Part shown: positions 7,926 through 14,965 of the stretch, piece by piece | Layout: each line of letters begins with the position of its first letter | Position numbering within the stretch: position 1 is the stretch's first letter | Source: SFWF01 sp045591645 | GTDB lineage: Bacteria > Bacillota > Clostridia > Oscillospirales > Acutalibacteraceae | Assembly (NCBI GenBank): GCA_045591645.1 | Contig: JAZNTG010000073.1 | Location: forward strand, 1 to 19,273 | Direction: 5' to 3' | DNA length: 19,273 nucleotides | Made by a program: the position numbers and the translations under genes | Notes under the pieces: generated by a model | The model's input: the letters and a program-made list of their open reading frames with translations, nothing else | Databases searched by the model: none | Told to the model about the DNA's origin: nothing

Positions 7926-10900
7926 TTAATTCTCGTCAGCGACTTCATCATCATACGAATCTGCCACTTCTTCTACGATGTCCTCACCGTTTTCGTCCTG
8001 AAGTCCGAAGCCTGCGAAGTCGTCCATAACGGCGTCATCGTTGAAGTCTTCATTTATATATGCGGGGGGAGCGAGTCCGATATCCTCATCCTCTTCGAAG
8101 GTCTGCTTTAAGTCGATCTCTTCGTTATCCTTGTCAAGAACCTTGACATCAAGACCTAAGGACTGAAGTTCTTTTATCAGAACCTTGAAGGACTCAGGAA
8201 CACCCGGCTTGGGTACATTCTGACCCTTAACGATAGACTCGTAGGTCTTGACACGTCCGACAACGTCGTCCGACTTAACGGTCAGAATCTCCTGCAGGGT
8301 GTATGCAGCTCCGTAAGCTTCAAGTGCCCAAACTTCCATCTCACCGAAACGCTGTCCGCCGAACTGAGCCTTACCGCCGAGAGGCTGCTGGGTAACGAGT
8401 GAATAAGGTCCTGTAGAACGTGCGTGGATCTTATCGTCAACAAGGTGATGGAGTTTGAGGTAATACATATAACCAACGGTTACAGGGTTGTCAAACGGCT
8501 CACCTGTACGTCCGTCGAAGAGCTGGGTCTTTGCATCGTCTCTGAGCTGAATGCGCGAGAAATCAAGACCCGCGTTATCCTTTAGTGAATAATCGTCAGC
8601 TTTTGTGAGGTTTTCGGCATTTTCAAAGCACTTAACGATATCCGCCTCATGCGCACCGTCGAATACGGGTGTTGCAATGTGCCAGCCAAGTGCCTTACAA
8701 GCATATCCGAGGTTAACTTCAAGCACCTGTCCGATATTCATTCGGGAAGGAACACCAAGGGGGTTAAGAACGATATCAAGCGGTGTACCGTCGGGCAGGT
8801 AGGGCATATCCTCGCTCGGGAGTATGCGCGATACGACACCCTTATTACCGTGACGACCCGCCATCTTATCGCCGACAGAGATCTTTCTCTTCTGTGCGAT
8901 ATAGCAGCGTACGACAAGGTTTACACCGGGAGAAAGCTCTGAAGAGTTTTCTCTTGAGAATACCTTAACATCAACGATAGTACCGTATTCACCGTGGGGA
9001 ACTCTGAGAGAAGTGTCTCTTACCTCTCTTGCCTTTTCACCGAAGATTGCGCGGAGGAGTCTTTCCTCAGCGGTCAGCTCGGTCTCACCCTTAGGTGTTA
9101 CCTTACCGACAAGGATATCTCCCGCAACGACCTCTGCGCCGATACGGATAATTCCGCGCTCGTCAAGGTCTTTAAGGGCATCCTCACCCACATTGGGGAT
9201 ATCTCTTGTAATCTCCTCGGGTCCAAGCTTTGTATCTCTGGCTTCGATCTCATACTCTTCTATATGGATAGAAGTGTACATATCCTCTCTAACCAGCTTT
9301 TCATTTATAAGGACAGCGTCCTCGTAGTTATAACCTTCCCAGGTCATAAATCCAATGAGGGCGTTACGTCCAAGAGAAATTTCACCCATATCGGTAGCGG
9401 GACCGTCGGCGATAACTTCTCTCTCCTCAACCTGCTGACCAACCTCTACAATTGGTCTCTGGTTGATGCAGGTGCCGTGGTTGGAACGGAGGAACTTGAT
9501 AAGCTCATACTCATCAACGTCGCCGTCCTTTGCACGGATAACTATCTTATTAGCATCGGCAGATACTACGGTACCTGCGCGCTTTGCGAGAACTACAACG
9601 CCCGAGTCAACGGCTGCCTTGTACTCGATACCTGTGCCAACGAAGGGTCTCTCGGTTACGAGAAGCGGAACTGCCTGCTTCTGCATGTTCGATCCCATGA
9701 GTGCTCGGTTGGTATCGTCATTCTCAAGGAAGGGGATCATAGCGGTTGCAACCGATACGACCATCTTCGGAGAAACGTCCATAAAGTCAACGTTTTTAGG
9801 ATCGGTCTCGATAAAGTCGTCAAGGTGACGTGCGTTTACCTTTGCGCGAAGGAAGCAGCCGTCCTCGCCGAGCGGCTCGTTAGCCTGAGCGATGATATAC
9901 TCGTCCTCTTCATCTGCTGTCATATAGACAACTTCGTCAAGCACCTTACCGTTTTCTACTCTGCGAAGCGGAGCTTCGATAAAGCCGTACTCATTGATCT
10001 TTGCGAAGGTCGCAAGATAAGAGATAAGTCCGATATTAGGTCCTTCTGGAGTCTCGATCGGGCACATTCTTCCGTAATGGGTGTAGTGAACGTCTCGAAC
10101 CTCAAAGGATGCACGGTCACGTGAAAGACCGCCCGGACCAAGTGCTGAAAGTCTGCGCTTATGAGTAAGCTCGGACAGCGGATTGGTCTGGTCCATAAAC
10201 TGAGAAAGGGGTGATGAACCGAAAAACTCCTTTATAGCGGCAACTACAGGACGAATGTTGATGAGCGACTGAGGAGTGATTGCGTCTGCGTCAGAGGACT
10301 GGATAGCCATCTTCTCGCGGACAACTCTCTCCATTCTGGAGAAGCCGATTCTGAACTGGTTCTGTAAAAGCTCGCCTACAGAGCGGATACGACGGTTACC
10401 AAGGTGGTCAATATCGTCGGTGGATCCGATGTCATAAGGAAGGTTTATGAAATAGTTAACCGTAGCTAAGATATCGTCAACAGTGATATGCTTGGGGATA
10501 AGAGCGTTGATATTGGCGCGGATAGCCTCTGCAATATCCTCCTCGCTCTCGTTGTTCTCAAGGATCTCTTTAAGAACTGCGAAGGAAACATCCTCGTTAA
10601 CGCCGAGTTCCTTAGTATCTAAGGAAACGAAGTTGGCAATGTTTACCATACCGTTTGTAAGGATCTTGAGCTCTCTTACAGTGCCCTCTGCATCCTCAGC
10701 CTTTACATAAGCCTCGCTGACTCCCTTATTCTGGAGCATAATCGCGATCTCTTTTGTAACAACGGTATCGGGTTCTGCAATTATTTCACCTGTCATAGGA
10801 TCAACAACAGGACGGGAAAGAACCTTGCCGGTAAGTCTGCCTACCAGGTTCAGCTTCTTGTTATACTTATAACGTCCAACTCTGGACAGATCATATCTGT

Positions 10901-11702
10901 GATCGTCAAAGAAGAGCTGAGACAGATAATTATGCGCTCCGTCTACAGTAGCAGGCTCTCCGGGACGAAGCTTCTTGTAGACCTCGATAAGAGCATCGTC
11001 AACATTGGTGGTAGCATCCTTATCAAAGGTTGCCGCCAGACGCTCCTCATCACCGACCATCTGTCTGATCTGCTCGTTGGTAGCCAGACCCAGAGCTCTT
11101 ACAAAGGTGGTAAGGGGAAGCTTTCTGTTCTTGTCTATTCTTACATAGAGGACATCGTTAAGGTCGGTCTCGTACTCAAGCCACGCACCTCGGTTAGGAA
11201 TAACGGTAGCTGAGAAAAGCTTCTTACCTGTTTTCTCCTCTATCTTGAGTCCGTAATAAGCACCGGGAGAACGAACGAGCTGAGAAACGATAGCACGCTC
11301 TGCTCCGTTGATAACAAAGGTACCCGATTTTGTCATTATCGGAAAATCGCCAAGGAAGACTTCGCTTTCTTTGATTTCTCCGGTCTCGTTATTAAGAAGA
11401 CGAGCCCTGACACGCAGGGGTGCGGCATAGGTCGTATCCCTCGCCTTACACTCCGTAACATCATACTTCGGCTTTTCATCTAGTCTGTAATCGATGAAAT
11501 CAAGCACAAGATTACCGGTGTAATCGGTGATAGAGGACATATCGGCAAATACCTCTTTAAGTCCTTCCTCCACAAACCACTTATACGAGTCCTTCTGAAT
11601 CTCAATGAGGTTGGGCATATCAACAACTTCATTGATCTTCGAAAAGCTCATTCGTTCAGTGTTTCCGAACTTTACCGGTCTTACCATTGCTTCAGACGCC
11701 AT
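7926..11702 (-). CDS. rpoB: DNA-directed RNA polymerase subunit beta
   Basis: Beta forms the second large half of the RNA polymerase active-site cleft. The product is 1258 residues. The start at 11702 (MASEAMVRPVKFGNTERMSF) uses AAGGAG at 11715-11720 with a rather long 12-nt spacing, but no better-placed start exists. The rifampicin-binding region lies at about residues 496-523 (GSSPLSQFMDQTNPLSELTH onward). It keeps the residues equivalent to E. coli D516 (D504), H526 (H514) and S531 (S519), so it looks wild type. Conserved later blocks include GDKMAGRHGNKGVVS and GGKAQFGGQRFGEMEVWALE. The C-terminus ends in an acidic tail. The gene has its own strong promoter and a long leader, because rplJ-rplL are not upstream. 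It is co-transcribed with rpoC. Confidence 0.98.
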   Translation of the reverse strand: MASEAMVRPVKFGNTERMSFSKINEVVDMPNLIEIQKDSYKWFVEEGLKEVFADMSSITDYTGNLVLDFIDYRLDEKPKYDVTECKARDTTYAAPLRVRARLLNNETGEIKESEVFLGDFPIMTKSGTFVINGAERAIVSQLVRSPGAYYGLKIEEKTGKKLFSATVIPNRGAWLEYETDLNDVLYVRIDKNRKLPLTTFVRALGLATNEQIRQMVGDEERLAATFDKDATTNVDDALIEVYKKLRPGEPATVDGAHNYLSQLFFDDHRYDLSRVGRYKYNKKLNLVGRLTGKVLSRPVVDPMTGEIIAEPDTVVTKEIAIMLQNKGVSEAYVKAEDAEGTVRELKILTNGMVNIANFVSLDTKELGVNEDVSFAVLKEILENNESEEDIAEAIRANINALIPKHITVDDILATVNYFINLPYDIGSTDDIDHLGNRRIRSVGELLQNQFRIGFSRMERVVREKMAIQSSDADAITPQSLINIRPVVAAIKEFFGSSPLSQFMDQTNPLSELTHKRRLSALGPGGLSRDRASFEVRDVHYTHYGRMCPIETPEGPNIGLISYLATFAKINEYGFIEAPLRRVENGKVLDEVVYMTADEEDEYIIAQANEPLGEDGCFLRAKVNARHLDDFIETDPKNVDFMDVSPKMVVSVATAMIPFLENDDTNRALMGSNMQKQAVPLLVTERPFVGTGIEYKAAVDSGVVVLAKRAGTVVSADANKIVIRAKDGDVDEYELIKFLRSNHGTCINQRPIVEVGQQVEEREVIADGPATDMGEISLGRNALIGFMTWEGYNYEDAVLINEKLVREDMYTSIHIEEYEIEARDTKLGPEEITRDIPNVGEDALKDLDERGIIRIGAEVVAGDILVGKVTPKGETELTAEERLLRAIFGEKAREVRDTSLRVPHGEYGTIVDVKVFSRENSSELSPGVNLVVRCYIAQKRKISVGDKMAGRHGNKGVVSRILPSEDMPYLPDGTPLDIVLNPLGVPSRMNIGQVLEVNLGYACKALGWHIATPVFDGAHEADIVKCFENAENLTKADDYSLKDNAGLDFSRIQLRDDAKTQLFDGRTGEPFDNPVTVGYMYYLKLHHLVDDKIHARSTGPYSLVTQQPLGGKAQFGGQRFGEMEVWALEAYGAAYTLQEILTVKSDDVVGRVKTYESIVKGQNVPKPGVPESFKVLIKELQSLGLDVKVLDKDNEEIDLKQTFEEDEDIGLAPPAYINEDFNDDAVMDDFAGFGLQDENGEDIVEEVADSYDDEVADEN

Positions 11703-11831
11703 AAGCTTTAATCACTCCTTATTTATTATACACAGCATTTTTTGCTGAAAGACTGTGGATTTCTACGGTTTTGCTATGCTAAGGACACCCTCTTTAAGGC
11801 ATAGTGAGCCATATTGACCCATTATCTGTGA
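11703..11831 (-). promoter_or_regulatory. Long 5' leader of rpoB with stem-loops
   Basis: Between the predicted start of transcription and the rpoB ATG there are about 125 nt. CTATGC (11804-11799) pairs with GCATAG (11779-11774) and encloses a smaller GAGG-GUGU-CCUU hairpin with an asymmetric internal loop. Closer to the gene, CAGCA/UGCUG forms a 5-bp hairpin over AAAAA. The CACAG just upstream can instead pair with CUGUG, so the two pairings compete. No T-run follows, so this is not a simple attenuator. I recognise no known leader family, and binding of a regulator here is inference only. Confidence 0.45.
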
Positions 11832-11896
11832 ATATACATTATAATTTACAACTGTCAAGATGTCAATAGGCTTTTGGAAAAAAATTAAAAAAAATT
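11831..11896 (-). promoter_or_regulatory. Near-perfect sigma-A promoter of rpoBC, with an overlapping second copy and an A/T tract
   Basis: TTGACA (11866-11861), 17 nt and TATAAT (11843-11838) match the consensus exactly. A second TTGACA (11858-11853) is 16 nt from TATATT (11836-11831), forming an overlapping promoter shifted by 7-8 bp. T-rich runs at about 11876-11896 occupy the place of an UP element for the alpha C-terminal domain. This is the expected strength for RNA polymerase genes that lack an upstream ribosomal-protein promoter. Confidence 0.88.
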
Positions 11897-12020
11897 GAGG
11901 CAGAGGGCCAAGGGCACGGCGCATAGGGAAAGGTGCGGCTTCGCCAAGATATAAAAACAACCTCGTCTTGGAAGATTAAGAAGCAGAAAGCGTTTTCTCC
12001 GCCCCCAAGATGTACCATTG
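11881..12020. other. Gene-free block of unknown nature ending in T-runs (possible small RNA or relic repeat)
   Basis: This stretch has no credible gene. Read on the minus strand, GGGGCGGAG (12005-11997) can pair with CTCTGCCTC (11905-11897) over 9 bp with two G-U pairs, and the second arm is followed at once by AATTTTTTTT. Inside, CCAAGA (11971-11966) pairs with TCTTGG (11949-11944). A CCAAGA at 12005-12010 on the plus strand offers a competing partner for the first of these arms. Paired ends plus a T-run would suit a small RNA of about 110 nt. I find no convincing promoter and recognise no family (it lacks the SRP, RNase P and tmRNA core motifs). It could equally be a degraded dispersed intergenic repeat. 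Confidence 0.3.
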
Positions 12021-12024
12021 ATTT

Positions 12025-12170
12025 AGTAACGAGATAAAATTAGCTTAGAAGCGTGTTTCTCTCGGCGGTAGGCGTATGTGTGATACTCCGAGCCGAGAAA
12101 ACGCGCTAAAACAAAACGGACTTGCAAAAGCAAGTCCGTTGTTTGTTCTAAGTTAATTTTATCCGTTACT
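12025..12170. repeat. 146-bp inverted repeat able to fold as a three-way junction
   Basis: The outer arms are 12025-12050 and 12146-12170. AGTAACGAGATAAAATTAGC and its continuation CTTAGAA match the reverse complement of the right arm, apart from one extra base and one substitution. Inside are two hairpins. Arms 12051-12066 and 12092-12106 form an imperfect GCG...CTCGGC stem that continues inwards through GTAT/ATAC. Arms 12115-12125 and 12130-12140 form a perfect 11-bp stem. The right arm contains the last codon position and stop codon of yajC. The layout of one closing stem with two internal hairpins suggests a structured RNA or a MITE-like element. No clear target-site duplication is seen. 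Confidence 0.7.
12111..12140 (-). terminator. Intrinsic terminator after yajC
   Basis: AACGGACTTGC and GCAAGTCCGTT (12140-12130 and 12125-12115 on the minus strand) form a perfect 11-bp stem with a TTTT loop, followed by TTGTTTT. It begins 26 bp after the yajC stop codon and should end the queA-tgt-yajC transcript before rpoB. It is also one of the internal hairpins of the 12025-12170 inverted repeat. Confidence 0.82.
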
Positions 12171-12495
12171 GATCGTCGTGGATGGTCATATTCTGCTGTA
12201 CAGCCCAACGAGCGATCTTCTGCTTGGAACGGTCTCCGAGAGACTCAACGACCAAGGAATCCTCTTTGATGGAAACGACCTTGAAGTGGAAGCCGCCGAT
12301 AGTGAGCACCTCGTCGCCGATCTGAAGATTGTTTCTCATCTTCTCCTCTTCCTTCTGCTTCTTCTTCTGAGGACGGATCATTACAAAGTACATAACAACG
12401 AACATTATGGCAAGAAGTCCGATCGACATAAGGCTAGAAAGACCTGATGCCTGCTGTGCTGCATCTGCTGCTGCGTCTAAAAGTAATAAATTCAT
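12166..12495 (-). CDS. yajC: Preprotein translocase accessory subunit YajC
   Basis: YajC is a small single-span membrane protein that associates with SecDF and the SecYEG channel. The product is 109 residues from the ATG at 12495 (MNLLLLDAAADAAQQ), with GGAGG 9 nt upstream. A longer open frame would add 22 residues but would start inside the promoter region, so I do not use it. The family signature is clear. One hydrophobic segment at about residues 20-40 ends in MYFVMIRPQKKKQKEEEK, and a short beta domain follows (LQIGDEVLTIGGFHFKVVSI). It follows tgt, the common bacterial neighbour, but secD and secF do not follow. The next gene is rpoB. The yajC stop codon lies inside a large inverted repeat. 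Confidence 0.94.
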   Translation of the reverse strand: MNLLLLDAAADAAQQASGLSSLMSIGLLAIMFVVMYFVMIRPQKKKQKEEEKMRNNLQIGDEVLTIGGFHFKVVSIKEDSLVVESLGDRSKQKIARWAVQQNMTIHDDQ

Positions 12496-12528
12496 AAATT
12501 TAAACCTCCAAATGATGTTACATAAATG

Positions 12529-12557
12529 ATTATATATTGAGTTTGTACTTTTTTCAA
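12529..12557 (-). promoter_or_regulatory. Sigma-A promoter of yajC
   Basis: TTGAAA (12557-12552), a 17-nt spacer and TATAAT (12534-12529) lie in the 89-bp gap between tgt and yajC. The -10 is perfect. Transcription would start near 12522, about 27 nt before the yajC ATG, giving yajC expression independent of the queuosine genes. Confidence 0.82.
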
Positions 12558-12584
12558 GCACAATTTGTTTTATTTACGTTTTGT

Positions 12585-13721
12585 TTAAATTCTTGTAGAG
12601 TATATTTCCTCTTTTTCACGCTTGAACTGAGAAAATCTTCCCTCATCAAGAGCGGCTCGGATATCCTCCATAAGGGTGTTGTAAAACCAGAGGTTATGCA
12701 TAACGAGAAGTCGCTGAGACAGCATTTCCTCAGCTTTTAAGAGATGTCGGATATAAGCCTTACTGTAGCGGCGGCAGACGGGACACTTACAGTTCGGGTC
12801 GATAGGAGTCATATCTCGGTCGTACTTTTTGTTATTGATATTGATGATACCGACCGATGTAAAAAGGTGTCCGTGACGGGCATTTCGGCTCGGCATAACG
12901 CAGTCAAAAAGATCTATTCCGCGTTCTACACCGTTTAAGATATTAGCAGGTGTACCAACACCCATAAGATAGCGTATCTTATCCTTTGGCATTTCGGGTG
13001 TCACATGGTCAAGCACATCGTACATAACATCGGTCGGCTCTCCTACTGCTAGTCCGCCGACGGCATAGCCGTCAAGGTCAAGCTCTCTTATCTCTTTCAT
13101 ATGCTCAACTCTAAGGTCATTATAGGTACAACCCTGATTGATTCCGAAAAGAAGCTGATTCGGGTTTATGGTGGTTTCCATAGAATTAAGCTCCTGCATT
13201 TTCGCCTTGCAGCGTTTAAGCCAACGTGTAGTTCTCTCACAGGACGCCTTTGAATAAGAATGCTCCGCGGGATTTTCAACGCATTCGTCAAAAGCCATAG
13301 CAATAGTAGATCCGAGGTTTGACTGTATCTGCATACTTTCCTCGGGACCCATAAATATTTTCTTACCGTCAACGTGGCTCGAAAAATTTACTCCCTCTTC
13401 GGTTATCTTGCGGAGCGAAGCGAGCGAAAACACCTGAAAACCACCGCTGTCGGTGAGAATAGGACCGTCCCATGTAGTGAATTTGTGAAGTCCGCCACAG
13501 TCCCTGATGAGCTCATCACCGGGTCTGACATGCAGATGATAGGTGTTTGAGAGCATTACCTGACAGTGAAGCTCTTTTAGATCCTCAGCAGATACTGCGC
13601 CTTTTATAGCTCCAGCAGTTGCAACATTCATAAAAGCAGGTGTCTGCACGCTGCCGTGAACGGTATTGAATTCGGCTCTGCGAGCCGAGCCTTCGGTTTT
13701 AATCAGTTTGTAGTTAGACAT
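12585..13721 (-). CDS. tgt: tRNA-guanine transglycosylase
   Basis: This enzyme exchanges guanine at tRNA wobble position 34 for the queuosine precursor preQ1 in tRNAs with GUN anticodons. The product is 378 residues, normal length. The key residues are visible: SNTYHLHVRPG at 58-68, the general-base D91 in DSGGFQ, D145 in AFDECVE, GGLAVGE at 222-228, and the nucleophile D273 in LFDCVMPSRNARHG. The structural zinc ligands are C311, C313, C316 and H342. The ATG at 13721 has AAGGAGA 5-6 nt upstream. It lies 42 bp behind queA, which performs the next pathway step, so the two form an operon. The gap carries a small palindrome. The archaeal homologue acts on position 15, but the length and neighbour favour the bacterial enzyme. 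Confidence 0.97.
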   Translation of the reverse strand: MSNYKLIKTEGSARRAEFNTVHGSVQTPAFMNVATAGAIKGAVSAEDLKELHCQVMLSNTYHLHVRPGDELIRDCGGLHKFTTWDGPILTDSGGFQVFSLASLRKITEEGVNFSSHVDGKKIFMGPEESMQIQSNLGSTIAMAFDECVENPAEHSYSKASCERTTRWLKRCKAKMQELNSMETTINPNQLLFGINQGCTYNDLRVEHMKEIRELDLDGYAVGGLAVGEPTDVMYDVLDHVTPEMPKDKIRYLMGVGTPANILNGVERGIDLFDCVMPSRNARHGHLFTSVGIININNKKYDRDMTPIDPNCKCPVCRRYSKAYIRHLLKAEEMLSQRLLVMHNLWFYNTLMEDIRAALDEGRFSQFKREKEEIYSTRI

Positions 13722-13734
13722 TGTTTCTCCTTAA

Positions 13735-13762
13735 CGGACCGTCGAGGACTCCGGTCCCTACG
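13735..13762. repeat. Small palindrome between queA and tgt (REP-like)
   Basis: GGACCG (13736-13741) and CGGTCC (13752-13757) flank a 10-nt loop and fill most of the 42-bp gap, from just after the queA stop to the Shine-Dalgarno of tgt. On the minus strand it reads GTAGGGACCGGAGTCCTCGA, then CGGTCCG, in the style of short dispersed palindromes found between genes in many Clostridia. Only one copy is visible here, so its dispersed nature is inference. As RNA it would place a hairpin just before the tgt ribosome binding site. Confidence 0.5.
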
Positions 13763-13763
13763 A

Positions 13764-14783
13764 TTATATAATGAGCATCGCATCTCCGAAGCTGAAGAAG
13801 CGATAACGCTCTTCTACAGCGGTCTTGTAGGCGTTCATTGTGTTATCATATCCCGCAAATGCAGATACAAGCATTATAAGTGTGCTTTCGGGTAGGTGGA
13901 AATTCGTTATAAGTCCGTCCATACATTTAAACTCGTATCCGGGGTATATAAATATATCTGTGTCGCCGCTACACTGCTTTATCTCACCGAAAAAGGTTGC
14001 GGCGCTCTCAAGCGTTCGGCAGCTTGTGGTGCCGACGCATATTACCCTGCCACCGTTTTTCTTGGTTTCATTAATAAGGTCTGCTGTTTCTTTAGGTATC
14101 ACGTAATGCTCAGTGTGCATATGGTGGTCGGTTATCTCCTCGGCCTTTACGGGACGGAAGGTGCCGAGTCCAACGTGGAGAGTCACATAGCCGATATTTA
14201 TTCCGCTCTCTTTTAATTGGTCGAGCATTTCGGGGGTAAAGTGAAGTCCCGCAGTAGGTGCGGCAGCAGAGCCTAGTTCCTTTGAATAGACCGTCTGATA
14301 CCTTTCCTTATCCTGAAGCTTTTCTTTAATATAAGGAGGAAGCGGCATCTGTCCGACCTCGTCAAGACACTCAAAAAACTCGCCGTCTGACTCGAATTTC
14401 ATTATACGGTTTCCGTCGGGAAGTACATCGTACACCTCGGCTCTGAGCCTGTCCGAAAAGGTAAATCTATTCCCCTGCTTTGCCTTTTTGCCCGGTCCTG
14501 CGAGACACTCCCAAAGGCTTGTTTCAATTTGCTTTAATAAAACAAATTCCACCACCGCGCCTGTGTCGCGCACGCCGAAAATGCGGGCGGGAAGAACTCG
14601 GGTATTATTTAAAATGAGGCAGTCGCCCTCTTTTAAATACTGTCCAAGGTCACTGAATATGCTATGCTCTACCCCACCGCTCTCACGACTTAGCTTTAGA
14701 AGACGGGAAGAGTTTCGGGGCTCTATCGGGGTCTGCGCGATAAGCTCTTCGGGCAGGTCATAGAAAAAATCACTTGTTTTCAT
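13764..14783 (-). CDS. queA: S-adenosylmethionine:tRNA ribosyltransferase-isomerase
   Basis: QueA transfers and isomerises the ribose of S-adenosylmethionine onto preQ1 already inserted in tRNA, making epoxyqueuosine. The product is 339 residues from the ATG at 14783 (MKTSDFFYDLPEELIAQTPI). An in-frame TTG at 14795 directly abuts the only GGAG (14796-14799), so it cannot be used, and the ATG is 12 nt from that site. Family motifs are present: QTPIEPRNSSRLL near the start, LILNNTRVLPARIFG, AAPTAGLHFTPEML, TLHVGLGTFRPV, HTEHYVIP, and the C-terminal GLITNFHLPESTLIMLVSAF. It is the first gene of queA-tgt. Its promoter at 14893-14921 faces the asd promoter. Confidence 0.97.
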   Translation of the reverse strand: MKTSDFFYDLPEELIAQTPIEPRNSSRLLKLSRESGGVEHSIFSDLGQYLKEGDCLILNNTRVLPARIFGVRDTGAVVEFVLLKQIETSLWECLAGPGKKAKQGNRFTFSDRLRAEVYDVLPDGNRIMKFESDGEFFECLDEVGQMPLPPYIKEKLQDKERYQTVYSKELGSAAAPTAGLHFTPEMLDQLKESGINIGYVTLHVGLGTFRPVKAEEITDHHMHTEHYVIPKETADLINETKKNGGRVICVGTTSCRTLESAATFFGEIKQCSGDTDIFIYPGYEFKCMDGLITNFHLPESTLIMLVSAFAGYDNTMNAYKTAVEERYRFFSFGDAMLII

Positions 14784-14837
14784 AAAATTGTACAACTCCG
14801 TGTATCACTTTTGCGTTTCTTTTGGCATAAAATGTAT

Positions 14838-14866
14838 TTGACAAACACACATATGAATGATAATAT
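14838..14866 (+). promoter_or_regulatory. Sigma-A promoter of asd-dapA-dapB
   Basis: TTGACA (14838-14843), a 17-nt spacer and TAATAT (14861-14866) point rightwards. The -35 is perfect and the -10 matches four of six positions. Transcription would start near 14873, leaving a leader of about 93 nt before the asd start. No T-box or lysine riboswitch structure is recognisable in that leader, which is AT-rich. Confidence 0.72.
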
Positions 14867-14892
14867 TTAAGATAATGGGATAGTATGTACAT

Positions 14893-14921
14893 ATTATATT
14901 AAAAATGTTCGTACTTAGCAA
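14893..14921 (-). promoter_or_regulatory. Sigma-A promoter of queA-tgt
   Basis: Read leftwards, TTGCTA (14921-14916), a 17-nt spacer and a perfect TATAAT (14898-14893) precede queA. Transcription would start near 14886, about 100 nt before the ATG. The site faces, and physically overlaps the RNA polymerase footprint of, the asd promoter on the other strand. Confidence 0.72.
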
Positions 14922-14948
14922 CCAAAATTTTTAATATTATTAATTTCC

Positions 14949-14955
14949 GAAGGAA
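14949..14955 (+). promoter_or_regulatory. Ribosome binding site that decides the asd start
   Basis: GAAGGAA lies 10 nt before the GTG at 14966. The in-frame GTG at 14957 is only 1 nt away from it, and the ATG overlapping it runs straight into a stop codon. The site therefore supports the GTG at 14966. Confidence 0.8.
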
Positions 14956-14965
14956 TGTGATTTTT

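Noticed and set aside
8994..10124. A 376-residue open frame on the plus strand opposite rpoB
   Set aside because: It lies wholly within rpoB, has no binding site or recognisable domain, and is explained by codon bias of the real gene.
9940..10260. Rifampicin resistance substitution in rpoB
   Set aside because: The residues equivalent to D516, H526 and S531 of E. coli are all wild type.
11763..11960. A 65-residue open frame on the minus strand over the rpoB promoter
   Set aside because: It spans the consensus promoter and the T-tracts, has no ribosome binding site, and its composition reflects the underlying repeat-like sequence.
11881..12020. SRP RNA, RNase P RNA or tmRNA in the gene-free block
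   Set aside because: None of the conserved cores (such as GGAAGCAGCC of SRP RNA or a tRNA-like end) is present. 6S RNA could not be excluded by eye but has no positive support.
12496..12561. Longer YajC from 12561
   Set aside because: The extra 22 residues start upstream of the predicted promoter -10, and the ATG at 12495 has the RBS and the family-typical N-terminus.
14871..14965. A lysine riboswitch or T-box in the asd leader
   Set aside because: The leader is under 100 nt, AT-rich, and lacks the conserved elements and multi-helix layout of either class; there is also no terminator.
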